From the NCBI GenBank assembly GCA_900110635.1, contig FOEK01000009.1:1-64000 (forward strand): a stretch of DNA of 64,000 nt, given 5' to 3'. This document shows positions 9,223 to 17,439 of the stretch, piece by piece. Source of the stretch: Lachnospiraceae bacterium NE2001 (GTDB lineage Bacteria > Bacillota > Clostridia > Lachnospirales > Lachnospiraceae). Each line of letters starts with the position of its first letter. Position 1 is the stretch's first letter. The notes beneath the pieces were generated by a model that saw only the letters and a list, made by a program, of their open reading frames with translations, was not told the DNA's origin and did not search any database. The position numbers were made by a program, and so were the translations under genes.

Positions 9223-9815
9223 TGAGTATTAAAAATATTGTATTTGATGTAGGCGATGTGCTGGTGGATTTCCGATACAGAGATCTGATGAGAGATCTTG
9301 GGTTTGACGAGAATGCCGTGGAGTTTCTATCAAAGAATATGGTTGAGACGGAGTTCTGGCATGAACTGGACCTGGGAATCAAGACAAATGCTGATGGTGT
9401 GGAGAAGTTTACGAAAGAGTTTCCTCAGTATAAGGATGAGGTTCTAAAGTTCTGGAATAATTTGCAGGGTATTGTAAAAGAGTATGACTACGCGGCACCA
9501 CTTATAAAGTCCCTGAAAGAAGCAGGTTACAAGGTGTACATATTATCAAACTATCCGGAAGAGACCTATGAGATGCACTGGCCAACTTTTAAGTTCCTGG
9601 AGTACACGGATGGTCGTATAGTTTCTGCCTTCGAGAAGATGACAAAGCCCGACGAAAGAATCTACCGACTTCTTGAAGAACGCTTCGGTATCAAACTCGA
9701 AGAGTGTATCTTTATCGATGATCGGCCAGTAAACATAGAGGCAGCGTCCAAGCTGGGGATGACAGCACATCTGTTCACCGGCTACGACGACCTTATCGAT
9801 TTCCTGAATATATAA
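9222..9815 (+). CDS. HAD-superfamily hydrolase (YihX-like phosphatase)
   Basis: 197 residues. The ATG overlaps the TAA of the tautomerase gene. HAD motif I is FDVGDVLVDF, where the nucleophilic Asp is present and the second acidic position is Gly, as in several YihX/epoxide-hydrolase-N-type members. Motif II is ILSNYP and motif IV is FIDDRPVNIEAA. An alpha-helical cap lies between motifs I and II. It is probably a small-molecule or sugar-phosphate phosphatase; the substrate cannot be read from sequence. The pairing with a tautomerase hints at a shared substrate but proves nothing. Confidence 0.8.
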   Translation: MSIKNIVFDVGDVLVDFRYRDLMRDLGFDENAVEFLSKNMVETEFWHELDLGIKTNADGVEKFTKEFPQYKDEVLKFWNNLQGIVKEYDYAAPLIKSLKEAGYKVYILSNYPEETYEMHWPTFKFLEYTDGRIVSAFEKMTKPDERIYRLLEERFGIKLEECIFIDDRPVNIEAASKLGMTAHLFTGYDDLIDFLNI

Positions 9816-9816
9816 A

Positions 9817-9869
9817 ATGTGCAATGGGGTCCGTCCCCATTGCACATAGGTCCGTCCCCAATTGCACAT
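9817..9869. repeat. REP-like GTGCAATGGGG palindrome
   Basis: ATGTGCAATGGGG (9818-9830) is inverted at 9835-9847. A second inverted unit (AGGTCCGTCCCC...TTGCACAT) runs to 9869. Related units occur at 44226-44297 and 48652-48706. It lies between convergent genes and may also help terminate transcription, though there is no long T tract. Confidence 0.75.
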
Positions 9870-9880
9870 TTATTCGTACA

Positions 9881-10810
9881 TTAGATTAGACCCAGGAGAT
9901 ATGTGAAGGCGGACATTAGTAGTGTGATTGTAAACATTGAAGCAAGGGTGGAGATGGCGATGGCTCCTGACAGGAGCTCGGTATCTTCACCCATTTTTTC
10001 GCACTGGATCAGTGGGAGATTGCCGATTGGCATTGCGGCCATTAGGCAGAGTCCCATAATTGTTATAGCAGAGAAACCTGCAGCTTTTAGTGCAAAGAAG
10101 AGCACAACTGGAACTAACAGCATTCGTACAAGAACATATATCCAGATTCGTGGATTCTTTATTCCACTTGTTATCTTTGATCTGGCTATGCCTACACCCA
10201 GCAGAGTCATGGAAAGAAATACAGTGGCATTTCCCAGGTAACTGATGCTGTTTGCGATAATTGGTGGAAGTTTTATATCAAACCAGAAAACCACCAGACT
10301 GACAACGGCCATAATAGTACCAGGACTCAGTATCTTCTTCAGGTTCAGCTTCTCCTTGCCGTTACTTAGTACGAGTATTCCGTGGGTGTAGAAGAGCAGA
10401 CAGTACATTACGTTACAGATGATAACGTAAAGTATGGCATTTTCAGGCAGTATAGCTCTGGCAACGGGGATTCCGATGAATCCTACGTTGGTGTACACGG
10501 TCATCATATTGTAGAAACGGCTGTCCTCGCCGCCTCGTATGATCATAGGGAAAATAAAACCAAGTATTACCAGACCAAAGTAAAATGCTACTCCAAGCAC
10601 CATTGCTATAAGAAGGTCGTGGTGAGTAGCTGTGACATTTCCAGAAAGCAGCGAGGCAAGAATTAACGCTGGATTACAGACGTCCATTACGATGGTGGAC
10701 ATCCTTTGTGATGTGTGGTCGTCGATGACTTCTCGTTTATAAAGAAAGATTCCGATGGAAACAAGGATGGCAATAACGCCCATCTGTTGAAGTACTATGC
10801 TAATGTTCAT
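9881..10810 (-). CDS. AEC-family (auxin efflux carrier-like) transporter
   Basis: 309 residues, the usual AEC length, with about ten hydrophobic helices in two five-helix halves and an internal break near the middle. The start is supported by AGAGGA 7 bases upstream. The family moves small organic acids such as malate or malonate, or other anions; the substrate is not predictable here. The gene is monocistronic and faces the upstream tautomerase/HAD pair. A well-formed promoter and a 20-base palindrome lie directly in front of it. Confidence 0.82.
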   Translation of the reverse strand: MNISIVLQQMGVIAILVSIGIFLYKREVIDDHTSQRMSTIVMDVCNPALILASLLSGNVTATHHDLLIAMVLGVAFYFGLVILGFIFPMIIRGGEDSRFYNMMTVYTNVGFIGIPVARAILPENAILYVIICNVMYCLLFYTHGILVLSNGKEKLNLKKILSPGTIMAVVSLVVFWFDIKLPPIIANSISYLGNATVFLSMTLLGVGIARSKITSGIKNPRIWIYVLVRMLLVPVVLFFALKAAGFSAITIMGLCLMAAMPIGNLPLIQCEKMGEDTELLSGAIAISTLASMFTITLLMSAFTYLLGLI

Positions 10811-10845
10811 GATATTATCCTCTTAATAAAACCTGGGACTTCTCC

Positions 10846-10865
10846 TGACAGATATTATTCTGTCA
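10846..10865. promoter_or_regulatory. Candidate operator palindrome of the AEC gene
   Basis: TGACAGA, six bases, TCTGTCA: a perfect 7-base inverted repeat. It falls just downstream of the predicted transcription start of the minus-strand AEC gene, which fits a repressor site. The regulator is not in the window as far as I can tell. Confidence 0.5.
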
Positions 10866-10875
10866 ACAGTTGCAC

Positions 10876-10903
10876 ATTATAGCACGTTTTTTTTATCTTA
10901 CAA
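10876..10903 (-). promoter_or_regulatory. Promoter of the AEC transporter gene
   Basis: Read on the minus strand: TTGTAA, a 16-base spacer and a perfect TATAAT, with transcription expected to begin near 10868. The untranslated leader of about 57 bases contains the palindrome. Confidence 0.6.
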
Positions 10904-11070
10904 TAAGTATTTCCCCATATTGGAGAATTAGTATATATAATTCGCGATATATGAGAATTAACCTCTTATATTTATCTCATATCTGTCTGTTTGAAACCCA
11001 CCCGCTTTGATATCATTTAGCCGAATTAGTGATGGGGTTTTATATAGATTTGAAAGTGAGGTGAGAGGAA

Positions 11071-11298
11071 ATGTTAACACTATTCTTTGTTTTGCTGATG
11101 CTTGTCGTTGTAGGCGAGGTCCTCTACATGACGATAAAGCTGGCGTGGAAGGTTACAAAGATTGTCTTTGCTATAATACTTCTACCAGTTGTGATGATAG
11201 GACTTGCAGCTGCAGGTTTTATGACACTGGCTATCGTTATACTACTTATCGCAGGTGTTCTTGCTTTATTTGGTAGTCTAGTGGCGGGGGCCAGATAA
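11071..11298 (+). CDS. Small two-helix membrane protein, unknown
   Basis: 75 residues, almost entirely hydrophobic: one helix at ~1-20, a short basic turn (KLAWKVTK), then a long hydrophobic stretch ~30-70 that could form one or two helices. GAGGTG and AGAGG sit just before the ATG. An overlapping 89-codon frame starting at 11007 is Cys/Arg-rich and looks like a shadow. I recognise no family. It stands alone, between the AEC promoter region and a hairpin upstream of upp. Confidence 0.6.
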   Translation: MLTLFFVLLMLVVVGEVLYMTIKLAWKVTKIVFAIILLPVVMIGLAAAGFMTLAIVILLIAGVLALFGSLVAGAR

Positions 11299-11360
11299 AA
11301 ACAAAAGCTCATAACTATATAACTCCTTTAAGAGAGGCTCTCCTGGAAAAGAGTAATGAA

Positions 11361-11398
11361 ATGTGACAAAGCTGTTTCGACAACTTTGTCATATTTTA
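11361..11398. terminator. TGTGACAAA hairpin, probable terminator
   Basis: ATGTGACAAAGCTGT pairs with ACAACTTTGTCATAT (G-T pairs allowed) around a TTCG loop, followed by TTTTAT. It is one of five TGTGACA-type hairpins in this window and probably ends the small membrane protein transcript. Confidence 0.65.
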
Positions 11399-11410
11399 TA
11401 TTTGTCTTGC

Positions 11411-11439
11411 TTGAACTAAGGGGTGTAACTCGGTATAAT
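11411..11439 (+). promoter_or_regulatory. upp promoter
   Basis: TTGAAC (11411-11416), a 17-base spacer and a perfect TATAAT (11434-11439), 45 bases before the upp start. I see no attenuator or PyrR-like structure in the short leader. Confidence 0.75.
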
Positions 11440-11484
11440 CTAATGGAAGGTTATAAACTGTTTTAATCAGAAAAGGAGAAGGTT

Positions 11485-12126
11485 ATGTACAATGATTACC
11501 CAAATGTAAAAGTGATGGAACATCCACTTATTAAGCACAAGATATCGCTTTTAAGAGACAAGAACACAGGTACAAATGAGTTCCGTAAGCTGGTTGAAGA
11601 AATTGCGGTGATGGAGGCTTTTGAAGCATTCAGAGATCTTCCATTAAGAGATGTGGAAGTGGAGACACCTATTGAAAAATGTATGTCTCCAATGATAGAT
11701 GGAAAGAAGCTGGCTATCGTACCTATACTTAGAGCAGGCCTTGGAATGGTAAATGGTATAACAGCTCTTGTTCCTACAGCAAAGGTTGGACACGTTGGTC
11801 TTTACAGAGACCCAGAGACTCACGAACCACACGATTATTACTGCAAGCTTCCTGATCCAATAGATCAGAGACTGATCGTGGTGCTTGACCCTATGCTTGC
11901 TACAGGTGGTTCTGCTGTTGCAGCTGTTGATTTTATAAAGAAGAGTGGTGGAAAGCATATAAAGTTTATGTGTATCATAGCTGCTCCGGAAGGACTGAAG
12001 AGGCTGGCAGAGACTCATCCTGATATTGAGATATATGTAGGAAATGTTGATAGATGCCTGAATGATGATGCTTATATCTGCCCAGGACTGGGAGATGCAG
12101 GAGACCGCATCTTCGGAACAAAATAA
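11485..12126 (+). CDS. upp: Uracil phosphoribosyltransferase
   Basis: 213 residues, close to the usual 208-210. It makes UMP from uracil and PRPP (pyrimidine salvage, cytosolic). The PRPP-binding loop [14 protein letters not shown] and the C-terminal uracil-binding region ending [17 protein letters not shown] are canonical, as is an N-terminal [23 protein letters not shown] precedes the ATG. It is monocistronic, with its own promoter and a strong downstream hairpin. Confidence 0.97.
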   Translation: MYNDYPNVKVMEHPLIKHKISLLRDKNTGTNEFRKLVEEIAVMEAFEAFRDLPLRDVEVETPIEKCMSPMIDGKKLAIVPILRAGLGMVNGITALVPTAKVGHVGLYRDPETHEPHDYYCKLPDPIDQRLIVVLDPMLATGGSAVAAVDFIKKSGGKHIKFMCIIAAPEGLKRLAETHPDIEIYVGNVDRCLNDDAYICPGLGDAGDRIFGTK

Positions 12127-12144
12127 TCGGTATAGAAATTATAA

Positions 12145-12190
12145 AAAATGTGACAAAGCCGTTTTGAACAGCTTTGTCACATTTTATTTT
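12145..12190. terminator. Bidirectional terminator between upp and the DUF975 gene
   Basis: A perfect 15-base-pair stem (AAAATGTGACAAAGC, 12145-12159, with its complement 12171-12185) with T-rich sequence after it on both strands, placed between convergent genes. It belongs to the TGTGACAAA hairpin family. Confidence 0.9.
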
Positions 12191-12199
12191 GTCTTATAA

Positions 12200-13483
12200 C
12201 TAGATTCCAAATGGTGTATCGTCGTTGTTAGGTGTTACAGTTGAATCTGGATTGTAGTAGTCACCACTTGGTAAAGCTCCGCTTGGAGTAGCACTGCCAG
12301 GAGTAGCATTTCCATCATCCTCAGCTGGTTTACTTGCTAAGCTGTAGGTATTAGTGCTGTTGCCTGGATTGCTTGTTGGTGGTACATAAGGCTCAGATGG
12401 AGCATAGCTGCTAGGAGTGCCATAAGGATCAGGTCCGCCATAAGGATCTGAAGGAGCACCAGGCTGACCGTATGGATCTGAAGGATTATATGGCTGTCCG
12501 CCATAGTTGCCGCCAGCGCCACCTGCAAGTCCGCCAGCACCGCCGTATCCGCCAGCACTGCCACCATAGCCACCAGCACCGCCGCCGTAACCGCCGGCAC
12601 CACCGAAGCCACCCATTCCTGCAAATGAAGGGATATGATAAGGGGAAACATTTGGTCCAAAGTATCCGCTTCTTCTGTCAAGGAAGAACTCAGCGTAGGT
12701 AGCATACATATAAGGACTTACATAGAATATACTGAGTATTCCGCAGGTAAGAGCAGCAAGAAGTGCCCAGCCGATAAATGAAAGCTCAAGTATAAAGGTA
12801 TCCATCTTGTAGCCATCCATCATACGCTTGCTCTGTTCAAGAGCTTCTTTATAACCTATATTTGGATCCTCGCTTAGTATATAGTCAACCATGTAGTATT
12901 CGTAGGATTTAATAAGACCAGGTATGATCAGAAGGAGTGACCATAGGAAGACAAACAGATCTTTCATAAAGAGTACCTTTACTATATTTCCGTATTGTCC
13001 CTTCTTAAAGGCGTATCCTACCTCACCAAACTTTGGCTTCTCAAATGAGTTGATGCAGAAGTATCTGCGGCATCCAACCCTGAGAGGATTCTTAACAAAT
13101 ACTGAGAGAGCAATGCCAAATGCCATAGCAACCAGTGCTATACCAATAATGATCGGGGCCATAGCTCCCAGCATTCCATAGACCATCTGATCCGTAATAC
13201 CATTATCTCCGTGATCATCAGTCAGATCATCAAGGTCATCGAGATCGTCAAAATCGTAATCATAATCGTATTCATCATAATCGTCGGAATCATAATCAAA
13301 ATCGTCAAGATCATAGTTATAAGTGTTCTGAGTATTATTCAGTCTTTTGGTGTAATTGTTTGAAAGATTCAAACTGTTGGTACCGGCGGTCCAGGTGAGA
13401 ATCAGTGCAACACCTACGCATGGCCAGTAGTTATTCTTAAAGGCGGCCATACCCTTTTGTTTTAAATAGGCTCTGTCTATCAT
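12200..13483 (-). CDS. DUF975-like membrane protein with Asp-rich loop and Gly-rich tail
   Basis: 427 residues. The N-terminus (MIDRAYLKQKGMAAFKNNYW) and the four or so central helices resemble DUF975 family proteins, whose function is unknown. Residues ~45-95 form a remarkable Asp/Tyr-rich acidic loop (DYDYDFDDLDDLDD) between the first hydrophobic segment and the next. The C-terminal ~150 residues are a low-complexity tail, first Gly/Gly-Ala repeats (GGYGGGAGGYGGSAGG) and then Pro/Ser/Tyr repeats (DPYGGPDPYGTP). GGAGG lies 7 bases before the ATG. The acidic loop could bind cations and the tail could mediate wall or protein interactions; both are guesses. Confidence 0.75.
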   Translation of the reverse strand: MIDRAYLKQKGMAAFKNNYWPCVGVALILTWTAGTNSLNLSNNYTKRLNNTQNTYNYDLDDFDYDSDDYDEYDYDYDFDDLDDLDDLTDDHGDNGITDQMVYGMLGAMAPIIIGIALVAMAFGIALSVFVKNPLRVGCRRYFCINSFEKPKFGEVGYAFKKGQYGNIVKVLFMKDLFVFLWSLLLIIPGLIKSYEYYMVDYILSEDPNIGYKEALEQSKRMMDGYKMDTFILELSFIGWALLAALTCGILSIFYVSPYMYATYAEFFLDRRSGYFGPNVSPYHIPSFAGMGGFGGAGGYGGGAGGYGGSAGGYGGAGGLAGGAGGNYGGQPYNPSDPYGQPGAPSDPYGGPDPYGTPSSYAPSEPYVPPTSNPGNSTNTYSLASKPAEDDGNATPGSATPSGALPSGDYYNPDSTVTPNNDDTPFGI

Positions 13484-13641
13484 TTATTTACCTCCACAAA
13501 AATATACCACTGAATTATACGATAAATACCTTGAAATGTCTAGAATTTGTCGGGAATTTTGGTATTGTAAAATGCCTTCTTTTGCTTTAAGATATTTATT
13601 GTAACATTGACTGTTTTAGTTATATATAAGGAGATATTTTT

Positions 13642-13989
13642 ATGAGCAACGAACTGTTTGATCTGAATAAAGCCATAAGCAAATTTTCAGAAAAAAAGGG
13701 TTATACTGAAGGTGTAAAATACTATTATAAGATACTTAAGGGAAATCGTGCTGTAAGAAATTCTGAGTATTATGAAATTGTTAAGAAGTTTGGAACTGCA
13801 CTTGATGATTTTGTGGATAAGGAGTCAACCACAGCACTTGTGGATCTGTCCAATATACTGAAAGAGTTTTACCCTGAGGGAACTCTTCCTGATATCTTCG
13901 TATCTGAAGGGCTATCGACAGCATTTAACTGTATCTCTGAATATCTTATGCACCTTGGTTCACTTTATAATCTGGATTATTATGCATAA
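13642..13989 (+). CDS. Hypothetical 115-residue protein
   Basis: A soluble, mainly helical, Tyr/Lys/Glu-rich protein with no signal peptide or membrane helix. AAGGAG lies before the ATG, codon use matches its neighbours, and there are no internal breaks, so it looks real. I do not recognise it. It is followed by a TGTGACAA hairpin and then the lipid-kinase gene in the same direction. Confidence 0.65.
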   Translation: MSNELFDLNKAISKFSEKKGYTEGVKYYYKILKGNRAVRNSEYYEIVKKFGTALDDFVDKESTTALVDLSNILKEFYPEGTLPDIFVSEGLSTAFNCISEYLMHLGSLYNLDYYA

Positions 13990-14026
13990 ATGTGACAAGT
14001 AAGTAACAAGTTAGCATTTGTCACAT
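13990..14026. repeat. TGTGACAA inverted repeat
   Basis: ATGTGACAA (13990-13998) is inverted as TTGTCACAT (14018-14026). There is no T tract after it and it sits 13 bases before the lipid-kinase start, so it is better seen as a repeat or RNA structure than as a terminator. Confidence 0.65.
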
Positions 14027-14039
14027 ACAGGAGAGGGGT

Positions 14040-14978
14040 ATGTATTACTTTATAGTTAATTATACAGGTGGCAGTGGAAAAGCTAAGAAAACCTGGGATA
14101 GAGTTCACCTTTTGCTAAAACAGAAGGGGATTGAATATAAGGCGTTTGTTACCAAGTATGGTGGACACGCGTCTGAACTTGCCAAGAGAATCTCAGAACT
14201 TGAGGAAGAAGATATCAGACTTATCGTGGTTGGCGGAGACGGAACTATAAATGAGGTCTTGAATGGTATCACAGATTTTGATAGAATCCGTTTTGGAGTT
14301 ATTCCAACTGGTTCGGGAAATGATTTCGCTCGAGGTATGGGAATTCCTAAGAATACTGATGAGGCGCTGGACAAGATTCTTGCTTCTTCAAGAGGTATGA
14401 ACATAGATCTTGGCGAGGTAACTACTGAGAATGGTTACAAGAGAATCTTCGGTATCAGCTCAGGTATTGGTCTTGATGCTATAGTATGTAAGAAGATGCT
14501 TAATTCAAAGACCAAGAACGTACTTAATAAGATAAAGCTGGGACATATAGCTTATATTATCCTTACGATTACGACGCTTTTCTCTATGGAAACCTACAAG
14601 GTTAAGGTGTGGATGAAGCTTCGTGATGAGGAGGGAGGAGAGCAGTCCCTTAGTTTTAAGGATCTGATCTTCCTTTCAGCTATGAACTTTCAGGCTGAGG
14701 GAGGCGGCGTTCCTATGAATCCGAATGCTAAGGCTGATGATGGCCTGCTTTCCATATGTGCGGTAAATGGTATCCCTAAGTGGAGAACTTTCCTTCTTCT
14801 TCCTGTTCTTATGAAAGCAAAACACGAAGGAAAGAAGGGATTTATGCTTCAGGATGTTGAGTACCTTGTGTTCGATGCAGATCGTCCTATGGTTCTTCAC
14901 GGCGATGGAGAATATCTTGGTGATGAGAAGCATATCGAGATGAGAGTGCTTAGAAATATTTTAAATGTAATGGTTTGA
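14040..14978 (+). CDS. Diacylglycerol/lipid kinase family protein (YegS/DgkB-like)
   Basis: 312 residues, usual for the DAGK catalytic-domain family. The nucleotide-binding signature VVGGDGTINEVLNG is at ~residues 63-76, followed by GVIPTGSGNDFARGMGIP. The C-terminal beta-rich half ends with a FDADRPMVLHGDGEYLGD motif typical of the family. It phosphorylates a membrane lipid such as diacylglycerol at the inner leaflet; undecaprenol or sphingoid bases are alternatives. CAGGAGAGG precedes the ATG. Confidence 0.9.
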   Translation: MYYFIVNYTGGSGKAKKTWDRVHLLLKQKGIEYKAFVTKYGGHASELAKRISELEEEDIRLIVVGGDGTINEVLNGITDFDRIRFGVIPTGSGNDFARGMGIPKNTDEALDKILASSRGMNIDLGEVTTENGYKRIFGISSGIGLDAIVCKKMLNSKTKNVLNKIKLGHIAYIILTITTLFSMETYKVKVWMKLRDEEGGEQSLSFKDLIFLSAMNFQAEGGGVPMNPNAKADDGLLSICAVNGIPKWRTFLLLPVLMKAKHEGKKGFMLQDVEYLVFDADRPMVLHGDGEYLGDEKHIEMRVLRNILNVMV

Positions 14979-15031
14979 TTTTTTACATAGATTTTACTTA
15001 GGAATAACATATAATTTATAAAAAAGTACTA

Positions 15032-15070
15032 GGATGGATTCTGATGCGTAAATCATCCGAATCCATTTTT
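15032..15070 (+). terminator. Probable terminator of the lipid-kinase gene
   Basis: ATGGATTC and GAATCCAT pair, with an inner GATG/CATC pairing, followed by TTTTTGTT. Confidence 0.7.
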
Positions 15071-15090
15071 GTTAATTTAGGAGAAATGAT

Positions 15091-17115
15091 TTGATAAACT
15101 TTCTGGAATTGTTTGGTGGTGTGGGTCTTTTCTTGTTTGGCATGAATCTTATGGGAAAGTCGCTTGAAAAGCTCGCTGGTGGCGGTCTTGAGAAGATACT
15201 ACAAACTCTGACGACTAGTAAAAGAAAAGGTGTTGGAAATATTAAAGGCTGGGGACTTGGACTTTGTGTTACTGGTATAATCCAGAGTTCAGCTGCAACA
15301 ACTATAATGCTTATTGGTTTTGTAAATGCTGGAATTATGAGTCTGGCTCAGGCAATACCAGTAGTTTATGGAGCAAATGTTGGTAGTACAGTAACTGCAC
15401 AAATATTAAGATTGGGTGATCTTGGTTCTGGAAGTTTGGTTCTCCAATTATTAAAACCATCTTCATTTGCACCGATGCTTGTTGCTGTTGGTACTCTGAT
15501 ATATTTATTTACAAAAAAGCAAAAGCTTAAAGATGTTGCTGGAATACTAGTGGGTCTCGGAACCCTTTTTTATGGAATGACTATGATGGAGGAAGTCTTT
15601 GCTCCTCTTAAAGAGTCAGAACAGTTCCAGAGTTTCTTCTTATCGTTTAGTAATCCTTTTATAGGTATCTTAACAGGTCTATTGTTAACTGCACTGATTC
15701 AAAGTTCCAGTGCCTCTGTTGGTATACTTCAGGCACTTTCAGCTACAGGTGGTGTTACCTATGGCATTGCTATTCCTATTATCATCGGTCAAAATATTGG
15801 TAAATGTATGACAATTATTATTGGTGGAATAGGAGCAAATAAAAAAGCAAAGAGAGTGGCTCTTAGTTATCTTCTTTTCAATATAGTTGGCGCAATCATT
15901 TTTACCATTATTATATATTCAATATATTACACAGTGGGTATTCCGTTTTTTGCTAAGACAGTTAACCGAGGCGATATCGCAAATATCCATCTTGCTTTTA
16001 ATCTTATCATAAGTGTAGTTCTTCTGCCATTTTCAAAGCAGATGGCTGATCTGACCGGAAAACTTCTTAGAGATTCAGATGAAAATCCAAGTGATGTAGA
16101 ATTTAAGAAACTTGATGATATGCTTCTTAAAACCCCTGGTATTGCTTTGGCTCAGTGTAGAAATCTTATGAATATGATGAGCGAAAAACTGCTTCGCAAT
16201 TATGAATTATCAATTTCTCTTTTATCTGAATATGATAAGACTGCATTTAATGAGTTAAATGAAAATGAAGATTTTATAGATAAGTGTGAGACCATTCTCA
16301 CGGCCTATATGGTAAAGATAGATAGAAGCAGACTCACCATAGACAATAAGAATATGCTTACTGAAATGCTAAGTACAGTGGGGGATTACGAGAGAATAGG
16401 TGATTATTCTATGAATATAGCCTTTACTGCTCAGGAGTGTTATGAAGGGAAGATAAAGTTTTCTGAAAAAGGAAAGAATGAGATCGATACTATTACTGAT
16501 GCTGTAAGGCATTTGCTTAAAATGACATTTGATGCAACGAATAGCGAGAATATTAATGAGGCATATAAGGTTTATCCGCTATCAAAAACAGTAAATATGA
16601 TGAAAGATTTGATAGAACAGCATCATGTTGAGAGGCTGAGAGATGGTGATTGTGGTGTTATAGGTGGTCTGGCTTTATATGATCTTACTAGTAGTCTTGA
16701 TAGAATATCGCTTCATACAAAGATTATTTCAAAATATATTATGAAACGACTTACAAGAAATGATGAGATTGATGCAAGTCACGGAGATTTGATAGATAAG
16801 CAAAGCGAACAATATCAATCTCTGGAATCATATTATAGAAATAAGTATTATTTGCCAATTAGTCAGCTTGATAAAGTAGAAGAAGTTCAAAATGAGAAAA
16901 ATGAAAAAGAAATTAGTATAGATAAGAAATCAGATAAAAAGAAATCAGATAAAAAGAAAGAAAAGTCTGCTGACAAAAAGAAACCGGAGATTAATAAGAA
17001 GGATAGTGGCAAAAAGAAGCAAGTTAAAAAGGATAGCGGCAAAAAAAATGATGCAAAGAAGAATAAAGGGAATAAAGAAAAAGTTGATAAGACTAAGAAC
17101 GGTGATAAGAGGTAA
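15091..17115 (+). CDS. Na/phosphate cotransporter family protein with PhoU-like domain and Lys-rich tail
   Basis: 674 residues. The start is TTG at 15091: TAGGAGA is 6 bases upstream, and the nearer ATG at 15086 runs into a stop at once. Residues 1-320 carry the two inverted NptA/PNaS repeats with their diagnostic QSSAATT and QSSSASVG motifs and about eight helices. Residues ~340-560 form a PhoU-like helical region (three-helix bundle repeats). The last ~75 residues are a low-complexity Lys/Asp/Ser tail (KKSDKKKSDKKKEKSADKKK-type). It imports inorganic phosphate with Na+. Immediately after it lies a broken response-regulator gene, suggesting a former phosphate two-component partner. Confidence 0.9.
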   Translation: MINFLELFGGVGLFLFGMNLMGKSLEKLAGGGLEKILQTLTTSKRKGVGNIKGWGLGLCVTGIIQSSAATTIMLIGFVNAGIMSLAQAIPVVYGANVGSTVTAQILRLGDLGSGSLVLQLLKPSSFAPMLVAVGTLIYLFTKKQKLKDVAGILVGLGTLFYGMTMMEEVFAPLKESEQFQSFFLSFSNPFIGILTGLLLTALIQSSSASVGILQALSATGGVTYGIAIPIIIGQNIGKCMTIIIGGIGANKKAKRVALSYLLFNIVGAIIFTIIIYSIYYTVGIPFFAKTVNRGDIANIHLAFNLIISVVLLPFSKQMADLTGKLLRDSDENPSDVEFKKLDDMLLKTPGIALAQCRNLMNMMSEKLLRNYELSISLLSEYDKTAFNELNENEDFIDKCETILTAYMVKIDRSRLTIDNKNMLTEMLSTVGDYERIGDYSMNIAFTAQECYEGKIKFSEKGKNEIDTITDAVRHLLKMTFDATNSENINEAYKVYPLSKTVNMMKDLIEQHHVERLRDGDCGVIGGLALYDLTSSLDRISLHTKIISKYIMKRLTRNDEIDASHGDLIDKQSEQYQSLESYYRNKYYLPISQLDKVEEVQNEKNEKEISIDKKSDKKKSDKKKEKSADKKKPEINKKDSGKKKQVKKDSGKKNDAKKNKGNKEKVDKTKNGDKR

Positions 17116-17117
17116 TA

Positions 17118-17306
17118 ATGGCAAATATATATATTGTTGAAGACGATGTAAATATATTAGAGATAGAATCTTATTCCTTGAAGAGTAGCGGTCATATTGT
17201 GGAAGGATATGAAAGGGCTGAATCATTTTTTTAAAGAATTGATGAACAATTACCTGATCTGGTGTTACTAGATATTATGCTTCCAGATGTGGATGGATTG
17301 GAACTA
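17118..17306 (+). pseudogene. Remnant of an OmpR/PhoB-type response regulator
   Basis: An ATG two bases after the symporter stop begins a receiver domain: ANIYIVEDDVNILEIE with the acidic pair, 38 codons in all, then a TAA at 17232-17234 after a run of seven T. The same frame continues past the stop with DLVLLDIMLPDVDGLE, the phospho-acceptor strand, and then similarity ends near 17306. The rest of the receiver, the winged-helix domain and any partner kinase are gone. This is a nonsense mutation plus a large deletion in a response regulator that probably followed the phosphate symporter, PhoB/PhoP-like by position. The 312-base gap 17116-17427 otherwise holds only a terminator and the copA leader. 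Confidence 0.85.
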
Positions 17307-17329
17307 CAATCAGTATATTATTTAAATAA

Positions 17330-17368
17330 AAGTCAATGGGGGGATTGCCTCATTGACTTATTTTTTTA
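17330..17368 (+). terminator. Terminator after the response-regulator remnant
   Basis: AAGTCAATGGGG pairs with CCTCATTGACTT (one G-T pair), followed by seven T. It may be the original terminator of the deleted operon, now right behind the deletion joint. Confidence 0.85.
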
Positions 17369-17393
17369 TTGTGTTATATTAGAGATGACTAAC

Positions 17394-17423
17394 TACATTT
17401 TTAAAGTTTAAATGTATTACATT
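17394..17423. promoter_or_regulatory. Candidate copper-responsive operator before copA
   Basis: Overlapping palindromes: TACATTT (17394-17400) inverted at 17410-17416, and AATGTA-T-TACATT (17411-17423). They sit directly before the Cu-ATPase start. They resemble TACA/TGTA-type cop boxes only loosely, so the assignment rests on position. Confidence 0.35.
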
Positions 17424-17439
17424 TTAGATGGTTTTTGAT

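Noticed and set aside
10994-11040. AAACCC...GGGTTT pairing before the small membrane protein as a riboswitch or terminator
   Set aside because: The loop is over 30 bases and the stem only 6-7, with no conserved RNA motif recognised.
11007-11276. 89-codon frame overlapping the small membrane protein
   Set aside because: Cys/Arg-rich with no ribosome site, while the overlapping 75-residue frame has a proper site and a coherent hydrophobic pattern.
11440-11484. Possible riboswitch or attenuator before upp
   Set aside because: The leader is only about 40 bases and forms no stable stem that I can see.
12337-12705. Open frames on both strands across the Gly/Pro-rich tail of the DUF975 gene
   Set aside because: Low-complexity sequence gives open frames by chance; composition is nonsensical and no ribosome sites are present.
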